From positions 1-47,827 of the forward strand of contig NZ_JAHBGF010000009.1 of the NCBI RefSeq assembly GCF_018390695.1: a stretch of 47,827 bases of DNA. The letters are read 5' to 3'. The notes beneath the pieces were generated by a model. The model was given only the letters and a program-made list of their open reading frames with translations, had not been told where the DNA came from and searched no databases. Below, one piece after another: positions 1 to 8,580 of this stretch. The DNA is from Ancylobacter sonchi. GTDB lineage: Bacteria; Pseudomonadota; Alphaproteobacteria; Rhizobiales; Xanthobacteraceae. The translations under genes and the position numbers were made by a program. Every line of letters begins with the position of its first letter. Within the stretch, counting starts at the first letter, position 1.

Positions 1-48
1 AAAAAAACCAATTCCGTGGACTTTTTGGCTGTTTCAGCCACCATGTCC
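1..48. repeat. Terminal direct repeat marking a circular contig
   Basis: The first 48 bases are identical to the last 48 (47780-47827). An exact overlap at both ends is what assemblers leave when a circular molecule is cut open, so the window is read as a complete circle of 47,779 bp. No tail or cap structure suggests a linear plasmid. The junction lies in the upstream region of the YaaC-like gene, and that gene's frame stays open across it. Confidence 0.9.
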
Positions 49-50
49 GG

Positions 51-1577
51 ATGGACGATGGATGGCAACTGAGACTCGACATTCTCAAACGGGATGCCGA
101 ACAGAAGATACTTGCGCCGTTGCGAATGCATGGGTGGAAGGCAGCAGTCGACCGTGAAGTGAAGCCCGGCGAGTATATCGTCATGTCGGCCGAGCGTGGG
201 GGTAAACGCCTGACTTTTGCGCTGCTCTATTCCTCGGCAACCGACAACAAGGTCTACCAAGCCCTCCAGGCAGAGGTAGATCTGATCATGTTCAACGGTG
301 CGCCCTACCATCTCCAATCGTTCACCCAAGGCATCACAGCGCCCGTTCGCCCGGCCGATGAATTTCCGGTGATCCTTGTACAGTGGAACCGCGAGACATC
401 CGAAGGCAAGTTCGCGCCTGATGAGGAAGCGGTTGCAACACTCGATGAGGGAGAAGAGGGTGACGATCATCGCGTGCTTCTATCGGAAACGCCGATCGAA
501 GCGGTATGGCTGAGGCTTCGTCAGTTCCATAGCGTTCGGCTCGCGCAGGGCATGATCGAGGGCCGTGCCGTCCGGGCCGGGGTGCCGCTTTCATCCGAGG
601 TGCTCAAGGACAAAGCTGAAGGCGTCGCCTTCGCGCTGCGCAACGCGACCGACTATTTCACCGCATCACAGACGCGCAATGTCAGCCAGCGCATCCTCAA
701 TCTCTATTACGGGTCGATGGCTTTCGTGTTCGCCGAGATGCTCGCCGCGCCGATGGGTCCTGTGACGCTTGCCGAAATAGAGGACGTCACCAAAAAGGGC
801 CACGGGCTCTACACTATCGATGGTGCGACAACAGACCTGCAGGACATCATCGTCGGAGCCAAGCGGTCGGGGTTCATGCCTTATTGGATGCAGTTCCTTG
901 GAAAAGACACCGCTTGGCTTCCAAAAGATGCAGCCAAGGTGTCCGAGCAAGTGCACGCCCGTCCCGAGGGAAGCTGGGCAACGCTCGAGGAGCTGTTTGC
1001 GCGCATTCCCGAGATAGCCGATTTATACATCGACATCTTCAAGAGCCCGGCAGGCTGGCTGCTGCCCAGCCACGACACATCCGCGAACCCGGGCGGTTTC
1101 AGCTCGCGCCAACACGAACGCCCTACTCGGACCTATGCAGTCCTTACCGACATGTCGGGACGAATGACACGCAATGATGTCGCTGCATTTCCTGGCCCAA
1201 TCAGTGAAATTAAGAAGCTCGAATCGAAGGGGCGAGCACGGCGTTTTCGCGCCGCAATTGACCATGCCGGCCTTGACGTCTGGTGGAATGCGCTTCAGGT
1301 CCACCGCAGTCCACTTGGGCGCACAGCGCTTATCAAGCCCATTTTTTTAAACGTGAATGAATACCGGGCACTTTGTTTCACGGTGCTCTATGCGTTGTCG
1401 ATAGTCGTGCGTTATCGGCCCAGCGTTTGGCGCCGGGTGCAGGAAGGTGATCTGGACCATATGCGCGCGCTGATCGAGGCCTTCCTTGCCGTGGTCGAAA
1501 GGGTGCTACCCGAGCAATTCCTGCTGAGCGTCACCGACAGCAGGATTTACGTGAAGCAGCCGGGCTCGCTTTTTTGA
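51..1577 (+). CDS. YaaC-like protein, candidate defence component
   Basis: A 508-residue soluble protein with no signal peptide or membrane segment. Residues about 195-235 (RNATDYFTASQTRN, then a helical stretch with LNLYYGSMAFVFAEML) resemble the helical core of the YaaC family, whose biochemical role is unknown. Residues 1-110 are a separate alpha/beta domain (KRLTFALLYSS, LIMFNG) that could be nuclease-like, but no clear PD-(D/E)XK motif is visible. ATG 51 has no good ribosome-binding site. The frame is open upstream through the circular junction to a GTG at 47776, which would add 18 residues. A GHKL-ATPase/nuclease gene follows 219 bp downstream on the same strand. Family match moderate; function unknown. 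Confidence 0.65.
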   Translation: MDDGWQLRLDILKRDAEQKILAPLRMHGWKAAVDREVKPGEYIVMSAERGGKRLTFALLYSSATDNKVYQALQAEVDLIMFNGAPYHLQSFTQGITAPVRPADEFPVILVQWNRETSEGKFAPDEEAVATLDEGEEGDDHRVLLSETPIEAVWLRLRQFHSVRLAQGMIEGRAVRAGVPLSSEVLKDKAEGVAFALRNATDYFTASQTRNVSQRILNLYYGSMAFVFAEMLAAPMGPVTLAEIEDVTKKGHGLYTIDGATTDLQDIIVGAKRSGFMPYWMQFLGKDTAWLPKDAAKVSEQVHARPEGSWATLEELFARIPEIADLYIDIFKSPAGWLLPSHDTSANPGGFSSRQHERPTRTYAVLTDMSGRMTRNDVAAFPGPISEIKKLESKGRARRFRAAIDHAGLDVWWNALQVHRSPLGRTALIKPIFLNVNEYRALCFTVLYALSIVVRYRPSVWRRVQEGDLDHMRALIEAFLAVVERVLPEQFLLSVTDSRIYVKQPGSLF

Positions 1578-1733
1578 ACAGCAACCGGCAGATCGACTGT
1601 CAACTCATCCCCAACCGGTCTGTTAGCAATGACATAAACCCTACCTGCCCGGAAAGCCAAAGCATCACGGGATACCATTTCTGCGTCAATTGACTTTTGA
1701 GCGTCGACATTCCACGGCCATGCAAAGCTGGAC

Positions 1734-1775
1734 GGGAAACGCTGCTCAGTTTACCACCTATGGGAAACGCTCAGG
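1734..1775 (+). repeat. Direct repeat upstream of the GHKL ATPase gene
   Basis: GGGAAACGCTGCTCAG at 1734-1749 recurs as GGGAAACGCTCAGG at 1762-1775, 28 bp from start to start. The pair lies immediately before the start codon region of the next gene, so it could be an operator. No regulator can be named. Confidence 0.35.
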
Positions 1776-1796
1776 CCATTGTTCGCCGGATTTCCC

Positions 1797-3914
1797 ATGC
1801 CGACACTGACAACAGATCTCATCGGCCGCGTTAAGCGTCTTCCCCTTAAACCCTCCGCCACGTCGGCCCTAATGCCGCTGTTCGAAGCGATCTCGAACGG
1901 CCTACACGCTATCGACGATCGCCACAGGGATAAGGCGAAAGATCACGGTACTGTACTCATCGAGGTGCTCCGTAAGGAGAACGCAAATCCGTCATCACCT
2001 GTCACAGGCTTCGTTATCACCGATAACGGCATAGGGCTTAACGACGATAATTATAGGTCATTCTTGCGGCCTGATTCCCAGCACAAGTTCCAGCGGGGCG
2101 GCAAAGGTGTAGGCCGCCTAGGCTGGCTCAAGGTCTTTAAGGACATTCACGTAGAAAGCACCTTCGTCGACGTTACGGGCCAGTTGGCCGTGCGATCCTT
2201 CGATTTCGTGCTCAGCGACACAGAGCAGGTCGTGCTTCGTCCGGGCGCGCGGGCCTCGGCAACAGGCCCAGGCACGCGCGTTTCTCTCAGGACCTACGAC
2301 ACCCTCTATGGGACGAAATGCCCGTTGGATGCCGTTACCCTTCGTCAGAAGGTCATCGGCCATTTCATGCAGCTCTTTGCGGCCGGCGCAGCTCCATCGA
2401 TCACGATGGCGGACGGGGTAGATACCGTTGACCTGAAGTCGGCATTCCATGACCTCGTGCGCAACACATCCGAGCAGACTATTCCCGTGCTTCTGACCGA
2501 CGGTGAGACCATCGAGCTGACGATCAGGCACATACGCGCGGCTAAAGCGATCCGGCCTGACGCCAATAAGAAGGCGTATAATTGGCTGTTCCTCTCGGCG
2601 AATGATCGAGCCGTTGAAGAGACCGTCATTGATGACCAGATCGGCCTGAAGGCGCTCGATAGTGACGACGTTTATATCGGATGTGTATCGGGGCCACATC
2701 TCGATGCACATGTGAATCAGGAGCGCACCGGGTTCAGCTTCGATGCCGGCGAAAGCCGGGAAATCCGCCGGGCGTTGCAGGCCTCGGTGATGGCTTACCT
2801 CGCCACCTATGTCGCTCGCTTAAAAGAGAAAAAGCGTCGTCTTGTACAGCAGGTCATCGCTGAGTACCCGCAGTTCCTCTATCTACAGGGCGAGATGGAG
2901 GGCTTCATCAACAAGCTTGCCCCCGGCGTGACTTCGCGCGAGGCGGTCTATGTGGAAATGTGCAGGCATCGCTACCGCCGGACGAACCAAGAAAACAACA
3001 AGCTCGAAGAGGTTTCAAAAGCCGGAACCGCGCTGACCAAAGAGGTAGAAAAGAGGGTCGAGCAGTATCAGGCTTTCGTTCAGGAGCAGCAGCGAGGCGT
3101 GCTGGCGGAGTATGTCCTTATAAGAAAGTCTGTTATCGATATTCTGGACCGCTATGCCGAGTACCAGGAAGGAACAACGAAACACTACCTGGAAGAGGCG
3201 GTTCATAAGCTAATTGTTCCAATGAAGACCGACTCGGCTAGTCTCGAGATCGGTGATCATAATCTCTGGTTAATTGACGATCGCCTCGCGTTCTTCGCAC
3301 ATTTTGCTTCAGATCACCCGCTCAAGAAATACACGGATAATCCATCGTTGGATCGACCCGATGTCGCCTTCTTCTACGATACATGTTTCGCTTGGCGAGA
3401 GCAGGAGGCGGCGAATACTGTGGTACTCGTTGAATTCAAAAGGCCATCACGCGACGATTATAACGGCGAGGATAATCCACTTAAGCAGGTGATCAGCTAT
3501 ATCAAGAAGTTCAAGACATCCACTTCACTTAAGGATTCGAAGGGGCGCCAGTTATCTCCGCGGCTGCAGAGTGCCACGTTCCATTGTTATATCGTCGCGG
3601 ACATAACGGATTCGCTGCGCGAGGCGATTGAAGGGTATCGCTTCCATGAGACGCCGGACGGCCAAGGCCTGGTCGGTTACCTGACCAATCCAGATGCCGT
3701 TGTCGAAATTATCTCGTATCCCAAACTGCTAGCGGACGCGAAAATGCGGAACAGCATCTTTTTCCAGAAGCTCGGCATCACCAACGTCGATCCCGGTGCT
3801 GCACGCGCCGAGAATGCGATCGAGGATGCTCTCGACGAGGTCGACGCCGAAGTCGATGCGGACGGTGAGGCGGAGCGGCTCCACCTTGCGGCTACCATCG
3901 TGTTGGCCACTTAG
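1797..3914 (+). CDS. GHKL (HSP90/MORC-like) ATPase with C-terminal nuclease-like domain
   Basis: A 705-residue protein starting MPTLTTDLIG. The N-terminal GHKL ATP-binding fold is clear: N-box E30-x3-N34 (FEAISNGLHAI), the DNGIGL loop at 76-81, and the lid GGKGVGRLG at 101-109. Middle residues 330-460 are charged and helical, probably coiled coil. Residues about 518-565 hold D-x(n)-E-x-K (RPDVAFFYD, then VVLVEFKRP) and a following Q (LKQVISYI), a PD-(D/E)XK-like arrangement. GHKL ATPases joined to restriction-endonuclease-like domains are known from bacterial conflict loci, where ATP-driven clamping gates DNA cleavage; that role is inferred here. ATG 1797 is preferred over the upstream in-frame TTG 1779. 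Ribosome-binding site weak. Likely partner: the YaaC-like gene upstream. Confidence 0.75.
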   Translation: MPTLTTDLIGRVKRLPLKPSATSALMPLFEAISNGLHAIDDRHRDKAKDHGTVLIEVLRKENANPSSPVTGFVITDNGIGLNDDNYRSFLRPDSQHKFQRGGKGVGRLGWLKVFKDIHVESTFVDVTGQLAVRSFDFVLSDTEQVVLRPGARASATGPGTRVSLRTYDTLYGTKCPLDAVTLRQKVIGHFMQLFAAGAAPSITMADGVDTVDLKSAFHDLVRNTSEQTIPVLLTDGETIELTIRHIRAAKAIRPDANKKAYNWLFLSANDRAVEETVIDDQIGLKALDSDDVYIGCVSGPHLDAHVNQERTGFSFDAGESREIRRALQASVMAYLATYVARLKEKKRRLVQQVIAEYPQFLYLQGEMEGFINKLAPGVTSREAVYVEMCRHRYRRTNQENNKLEEVSKAGTALTKEVEKRVEQYQAFVQEQQRGVLAEYVLIRKSVIDILDRYAEYQEGTTKHYLEEAVHKLIVPMKTDSASLEIGDHNLWLIDDRLAFFAHFASDHPLKKYTDNPSLDRPDVAFFYDTCFAWREQEAANTVVLVEFKRPSRDDYNGEDNPLKQVISYIKKFKTSTSLKDSKGRQLSPRLQSATFHCYIVADITDSLREAIEGYRFHETPDGQGLVGYLTNPDAVVEIISYPKLLADAKMRNSIFFQKLGITNVDPGAARAENAIEDALDEVDAEVDADGEAERLHLAATIVLAT

Positions 3915-4625
3915 CTTGAGAGGGCGAACTTTCTTTGGCCAGCCTGTACCGGGGTCGGCCCCACCAAATTACTCTGCCGAGAGGGCAGCAGGTAAACTTC
4001 GCCGGCCACATGTCACGGCGGCCAGAGCTTTGACTTTCTCATCCAGAATGTGCCCCCATCAATTTGCGTGCTAGGGCGTGGTCAGCCGGACTTCCTCCGT
4101 ACCCGTTTCACCGCAAGCTTTAAATAAGACCGGGCCTTCCGTCTAGTCACGGGAGGAGCCCATGCCATAGCATTCGCTGGCGGACGATCGCCATGCTGTC
4201 GCCATCCCCGGCATAACGCTCAGCCGCACGCCATGGCGGCATGTCTTTGCCGGTGGGACATGTACCGCCCAGCCAGCTTTGCATCGAACGCCCTTGCGTA
4301 ATGCAATGATGAAGTGTCATTTTGCCCTTGAATGCGAGTAATGAGGTAACGCACGTAAAACATCGACGGCTCTCCACCGTGATGTTCCTCAAAGCTCACT
4401 GGATATTTAAATATGACGACCGCATATTCTATGACGTGTAACACGGTCTGTGATTATACTGATCGAAGTATATCGATATTCGCATCAAAGACATGAAGCC
4501 TTAGTTATCGTATTATTAACGATTTACACTAAAATGCATCTAGCTTACGCCGTAAAATTTGGTGTTGAGTTATCGATAAATCCTTAGGCCGATTATCAAG
4601 TCCATATGAGAAATGGAATCATGAA
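3915..4625. other. 711-bp stretch without a supported gene
   Basis: Open frames here are short and inconsistent. The minus-strand frame ending at 4147 has a coding-like tail (WRAAERYAGDGDSMAIVRQR) and may be the remnant of a lost gene, but it lacks a plausible start and I do not recognise it. From about 4390 the composition becomes AT-rich and probably holds the promoter of the next gene. Confidence 0.5.
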
Positions 4626-6137
4626 ATGACTTTGCATCATGAAATAGCGGGAATAGCAAAAGAGAATTCGGCTATCTATGTCGGGAAGCAGACTGTTGAA
4701 AACTTATCGCTAGTTGCTATAAGGGATCAGATAAGTCGACTGGTCGGCAACAGAATAAAAGTTGTTTCGGATAACTTTTATTCTACTCTTAGATCAGCGA
4801 ATACTATACTTGGTGGTGCTATTAAGGATTTAGATTATAAGTTTCACTTACAAGGAACTACTGTATATCTGTCGGCAGTTGGAGGATTGAAGCTAACCGT
4901 GGAATACGGTTGTGTGGATGAGCAGACGCAAGCTGACGTAAAACTTGGTGAAATTGAAATGATCGTCAAAGAAATGTCGATTAAAATCGACATTTCACCA
5001 AGTACGCTAGTGTGTAATCCGTCTACGGCGACATTCATACCTTCGATCAATCGGGAAGGCAATTTTGATGATATCTTAGACAATGCAAATGTTGATCGAG
5101 ATTTGGCGGTTAGAGTCGAGGGAACGTTAGCATACAGTTCGATACAGACGATGATTGCATCGATGCTTAGAGACACATATGCGATCAGCTTTATATCCTT
5201 ATTTCCGGGGATTGTGCTTAAGGGAAATCTTAATATCCATGTCATTGGCGCGCAAAGTACAATTTTGATTGTGCCGAGTGCAGGTATTGCCCGTGCGCCC
5301 GGTTCGGTATGTGAGTGTGCGGATGTTGGCGACGGTATAGGTGAGAATAAGCCGGGATCGACAAATGTGACATCCAACGATCTTGGGAACGTGGGAACGA
5401 TCGAAATTGGAGGGCCCACTGCTCCTAATCCCTCTAGTGTCCCCCTTGGCCGGCGGAGCAGAGGTATTGGCGATACGGGATTCTATTTTCCTAATTTAGT
5501 AGCGAAAAAGATAGTTGAGGGCCCGTTTCCTTTGGTTCGCGTTGATCTTTCTCAAGGTGGAACATTGAAATGGAATGCCCACGGTGTGGTAGACTTCAAG
5601 TATAATGCAAATTGGTTTGATGATGCATTAGGTGCCACGTTAGTAAGATTGATGAGTTTTCCCGGCGATACAACATTTGCTGGAAATCTAGAAGTAGATT
5701 TGGGTAAACTCGGAACCTATAAGGCCTCAGAATTTGTGGCGCATCAGCAACCGGGGCCCTGCGAAATCAAGATCGCGCTTTATCCAGTTTTGCGAGACGG
5801 CACAATAGTATTTAAGCCTGTTGTGCAATCCATTGCTATTGCGGATTTCTATGTCCAAATAACATTTATGTCTATTTGGGCATCGTATTTTGGTCCGCTC
5901 GGTTCCATAATCGGATTCATTGTAGATATGATTATTGGCCGTATGGTGGCTCACAACATACCTATCGAATTAAGACGCGCGCTAAACAATTATATGTCAA
6001 ACGCTGCATGGAAGATAATGGACGTTAGCTACTGGGAAAAGCTGAGTCAGCAATCTAAAAGATACACTCCTAACCCGGTTGTTCTCACTGATGTGCTTCC
6101 TGATTCTATGCTTATTTCTGCGAAGTTTGATGATTGA
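4626..6137 (+). CDS. Large AT-rich orphan protein, possibly a lipid-binding (TULIP-like) fold
   Basis: A 503-residue protein in a strongly AT-rich island, unlike its GC-rich neighbours, which suggests recent transfer from another host. There is no N-terminal signal peptide. The sequence looks like two beta-rich halves, about 30-215 and 305-490, joined by a Gly/Pro/Ser-rich linker at 230-300. Each half has long alternating-hydrophobic strands and an amphipathic helix; the second contains FYVQITFMSIWASYFG followed by a Gly-rich hydrophobic helix (GSIIGFIVDMIIGRMV). That duplicated layout recalls TULIP/BPI-like lipid-binding proteins, but this is a weak impression. No enzyme motif is visible. 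Promoter probably within 4440-4620. Function unknown. Confidence 0.6.
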   Translation: MTLHHEIAGIAKENSAIYVGKQTVENLSLVAIRDQISRLVGNRIKVVSDNFYSTLRSANTILGGAIKDLDYKFHLQGTTVYLSAVGGLKLTVEYGCVDEQTQADVKLGEIEMIVKEMSIKIDISPSTLVCNPSTATFIPSINREGNFDDILDNANVDRDLAVRVEGTLAYSSIQTMIASMLRDTYAISFISLFPGIVLKGNLNIHVIGAQSTILIVPSAGIARAPGSVCECADVGDGIGENKPGSTNVTSNDLGNVGTIEIGGPTAPNPSSVPLGRRSRGIGDTGFYFPNLVAKKIVEGPFPLVRVDLSQGGTLKWNAHGVVDFKYNANWFDDALGATLVRLMSFPGDTTFAGNLEVDLGKLGTYKASEFVAHQQPGPCEIKIALYPVLRDGTIVFKPVVQSIAIADFYVQITFMSIWASYFGPLGSIIGFIVDMIIGRMVAHNIPIELRRALNNYMSNAAWKIMDVSYWEKLSQQSKRYTPNPVVLTDVLPDSMLISAKFDD

Positions 6138-6411
6138 CGGATAGTATCATGTTTCACTGGTTAGTCGTCTCAATGAGACAGCGAATAGGCGTTCCAGGCT
6201 CTGGCTGGACGGATGAATAATCGTCCTCTATTCGGTGAATAACTCAACGTAAGTCCGAGATGGGCGCCGTGTTAAAATGGCGCCCATCAATTCTCATTGC
6301 CCGAGTCGGGCGATGCTCGTTAGCGAAGTGGTCGTGGGGGCGATCACTGTATCGCTTGCTAGCTTTATTAGATTATGATAACCTATTTTATCAAAAGTTA
6401 TTGGAGGGCGT
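6138..6411. other. Intergenic region before the EACC1-like gene
   Basis: No gene is supported in these 274 bp. An AT-rich stretch (about 6360-6400) followed by TTGGAGGG marks the likely promoter and ribosome-binding site of the next gene. Confidence 0.4.
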
Positions 6412-6795
6412 ATGGAGGGGATCAGAATCGAGCTGCGTGGGTCCACTGATGACGGCCATCCAAACAACGACAATTTCCAGAATGAGCTCGCGGCCCTTTC
6501 CCAAGCCCTCGCTGCGGCGCAGGTTCCACATAGTCAGATTGCCATATCCCTGCATTCGCAGGGAGCGATGGAATTCCTCTCTCCCGAATTGTTCGTCACG
6601 GCCGCTCAAGTCGGGGTGCCGGCACTCGCGGCCATTCTCGGCGCATGGGTGCAGGCGCGTTGGGGCCGACGCGTTCGATTGAAAATTGGCGACTTAGAGG
6701 TTGAGGCTGGCACGATGGAAGAGGTCGAGCAATTGCTCCGGCTGGCACGTGACCACCAAAAGTCGAGCGGCGGCCATGGCGAGGGCGAAGTATGA
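6412..6795 (+). CDS. EACC1-like small membrane-anchored protein
   Basis: A 127-residue protein preceded by a good ribosome-binding site (GGAGGG, 4 bases before the ATG). Residues 1-57 are a soluble domain. Residues 60-80 (TAAQVGVPALAAILGAWVQA) form one membrane helix, followed by a basic turn (RWGRRVRLKI) and a small beta-helix unit (GDLEVEAGTMEEVEQLLRL). This order matches the effector-associated constant component EACC1, a short module found beside caspase-like and other effectors in conflict systems. Here its direct partner is a tyrosine recombinase whose start overlaps its stop; a CHAT/caspase-like gene lies 4 kb away. EACC1 assignment is from motif layout only. A role as sensor or adaptor is inference. 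Confidence 0.55.
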   Translation: MEGIRIELRGSTDDGHPNNDNFQNELAALSQALAAAQVPHSQIAISLHSQGAMEFLSPELFVTAAQVGVPALAAILGAWVQARWGRRVRLKIGDLEVEAGTMEEVEQLLRLARDHQKSSGGHGEGEV

Positions 6796-7769
6796 CGGCG
6801 ATCTCGATCATTCCGGCGGGTAGTCGCCTTCCTGCGCTCGTTCGTGCTGCCGACGAGCGCACCCGCTTCCGCTTCCTCGAATTTTTCACGGCGCAGATTC
6901 GCAATCCGAACACTCGCCGTGCCTATGGCAAGGACGTGTCGCAGTTCTTTGAGTGGTGCCAGGCGCAGGGTGTGCACGAGCTTTCCGAGATCCACACGTT
7001 GCACGTCGCCGCCTATGTCGAACTGCTGACCAAGAGCCATGCCGCGCCGACGGTGAAGCGTCATGTCGCGGCGATCCGGCGGCTGTTCGACTGGCTAGTG
7101 ACCGGGCAGGTGCTTTCTGCCAACCCTGCCCTTTCCGTTCGCCCTCCAAAGCACTCACAACGTAGGGGCAAGACACAGATCCTCGAGTCCGATGAGGCGC
7201 GCGTTCTTCTCGATGCTGTCGACACTGACACGCTTATTGGCCTTCGCGATCGAGCGCTGATTTCGCTCATGCTGTTCGCGCTCTCGCGCATAGGCGCCGC
7301 GATCACTATGAAGGTCGAGGATGTCTATATGCAGCGGCATCGGCTCTGGGTTCGGCTGCACGAAAAGGGCGGCAAGGTGCATGAGATGCCATGCCATCAT
7401 ACACTTGAGGCTGCACTTCATGCTTGGCTGGACGCGAGCGGGTTGCGGGCAAATCCGAAGGCTGCGCTGTTCCCAAGCTGCCCGGGGCGGATGAAAGCCG
7501 ATGACTTATCCTGGGTACTAGCAGGTAAGGCAATGACGCAACCTGGTGCTTATCAGATGATGCGCCGGCGCGCTGCTGCAGCTGGGATCTCGGCTATCAT
7601 TGGCAATCACAGCCTGCGCGGCACCGGAATCACGGCCTACCTTAAGAATGGGGGGACGTTGGAAAAAGCCCGCGACATGGCGAACCATGCGAGCACCACT
7701 ACCACGCAGCTTTATGATCGTCGCAGTGACGATGTAACCCTCGACGAGGTGGAGAGGATTATCATCTGA
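6792..7769 (+). CDS. Tyrosine recombinase (XerC/XerD-like integrase)
   Basis: A 325-residue recombinase that cuts and rejoins DNA through a phosphotyrosine. The N-terminal SAM-like core-binding domain spans about 22-112. The catalytic set is complete: R166 (ALSRIGAA), K192/K195 in the beta-hairpin, H273-x2-R276 (HSLRG), H299 (MANHAS) and Y308 (QLYDRR). The ATG overlaps the stop of the EACC1-like gene (ATGA), so the two are translationally coupled. On a plasmid it may resolve multimers or mobilise the neighbouring island; its recombination site is not identified. Length is normal for the family. Confidence 0.9.
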   Translation: MTAISIIPAGSRLPALVRAADERTRFRFLEFFTAQIRNPNTRRAYGKDVSQFFEWCQAQGVHELSEIHTLHVAAYVELLTKSHAAPTVKRHVAAIRRLFDWLVTGQVLSANPALSVRPPKHSQRRGKTQILESDEARVLLDAVDTDTLIGLRDRALISLMLFALSRIGAAITMKVEDVYMQRHRLWVRLHEKGGKVHEMPCHHTLEAALHAWLDASGLRANPKAALFPSCPGRMKADDLSWVLAGKAMTQPGAYQMMRRRAAAAGISAIIGNHSLRGTGITAYLKNGGTLEKARDMANHASTTTTQLYDRRSDDVTLDEVERIII

Positions 7770-7808
7770 AGTGGCAATCAGTAGTCGGGCCAGATGTAAT
7801 CCGGCGAC

Positions 7809-8312
7809 TCAGCGATAGGGTGACGGATCAGCGTTGTGACTGGGGCTGCTGCAAATCTGATCAGCGAGTTTTGGAGCTGTTTGCTGCGCTAGAAAACATA
7901 TTTTCCGCTCCATCAAAAGGTCTTGTACTCGAACGTCGCTGCTCCCGCTAATGTGAGGCTGCGGTTTATTCATTTGTTCTCCGAGCTTCACATACTCGCT
8001 AGACAAAAAATACAGTAGAGCGATAGCAGAGACGGTAGCTGTGATTACTTCAAGATGGAATGGCGCCCATGATGGGTTACTGTGTAGATTTTGTGCGTAT
8101 ACTGAAGGAACGGAAATTATCGACTTTATGATTGATATTATGAGCGATAAAAATGCGATAATCGCGCCTACTATTCCGAGCGATACGTAAAAAATAAGTC
8201 GACCTAAATCGAAGATCGCAATCAATGCTATAAGGGCTGAAATAAATAAAAATGGTGTGACAAGACAGAGCAAAATGTGAGTGCGGCGAGATAAAGAATG
8301 GGGCTTCGCCAT
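7809..8312 (-). CDS. Hypothetical membrane protein
   Basis: A 167-residue protein with three likely membrane helices (about 11-34, 38-68 and 85-104), then a soluble C-terminal tail containing two cysteines (ICFLAQQTA, DQICSS). It is AT-rich compared with the recombinase that it converges with. No family is recognised. It stands alone on the minus strand between defence-type genes, so it could be an effector or immunity protein, but nothing in the sequence proves this. Confidence 0.55.
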   Translation of the reverse strand: MAKPHSLSRRTHILLCLVTPFLFISALIALIAIFDLGRLIFYVSLGIVGAIIAFLSLIISIIKSIISVPSVYAQNLHSNPSWAPFHLEVITATVSAIALLYFLSSEYVKLGEQMNKPQPHISGSSDVRVQDLLMERKICFLAQQTAPKLADQICSSPSHNADPSPYR

Positions 8313-8466
8313 GCTATCACTCCAAATTACTATTCACTCTTTATTAGAGTCTGTCATGTGTCCACGGGTTTCTATTCGGTGCGCCTTGACATGATTGCGA
8401 AGCCTGAGAATACCCCTGAAGGTTTCCGGCGCTCCATATCAATTTACCACTTGCTGAAAACGAATA

Positions 8467-8487
8467 AGGCCACCAAATTGGTGGCCT
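8467..8487. repeat. Perfect hairpin between divergent genes
   Basis: AGGCCACC, five-base AT loop, GGTGGCCT. It lies in the 268-bp space between the membrane protein and the Abi gene. No T-tract follows on either strand, so it is not a typical terminator. It may be an operator or the trace of an integration site. Confidence 0.4.
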
Positions 8488-8580
8488 CACTCTAGAGCGT
8501 CGGGGGTCCGTCACGAACGAAGCGCGCTGCCGACCTAAGTCCCGACGTTTCAATTCAAAATATAAAGGGAGGCAGCCTGT

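Noticed and set aside
4147..4392. 81-codon minus-strand frame in the gap after the GHKL gene
   Set aside because: Only the last 30 codons look coding; no start or ribosome-binding site. Probably a remnant.
8298..8553. Possible tRNA 3' end or integration site near the 8467 hairpin
   Set aside because: The GTCGGGGGT-like segment lacks a T-loop and no cloverleaf could be folded by eye.
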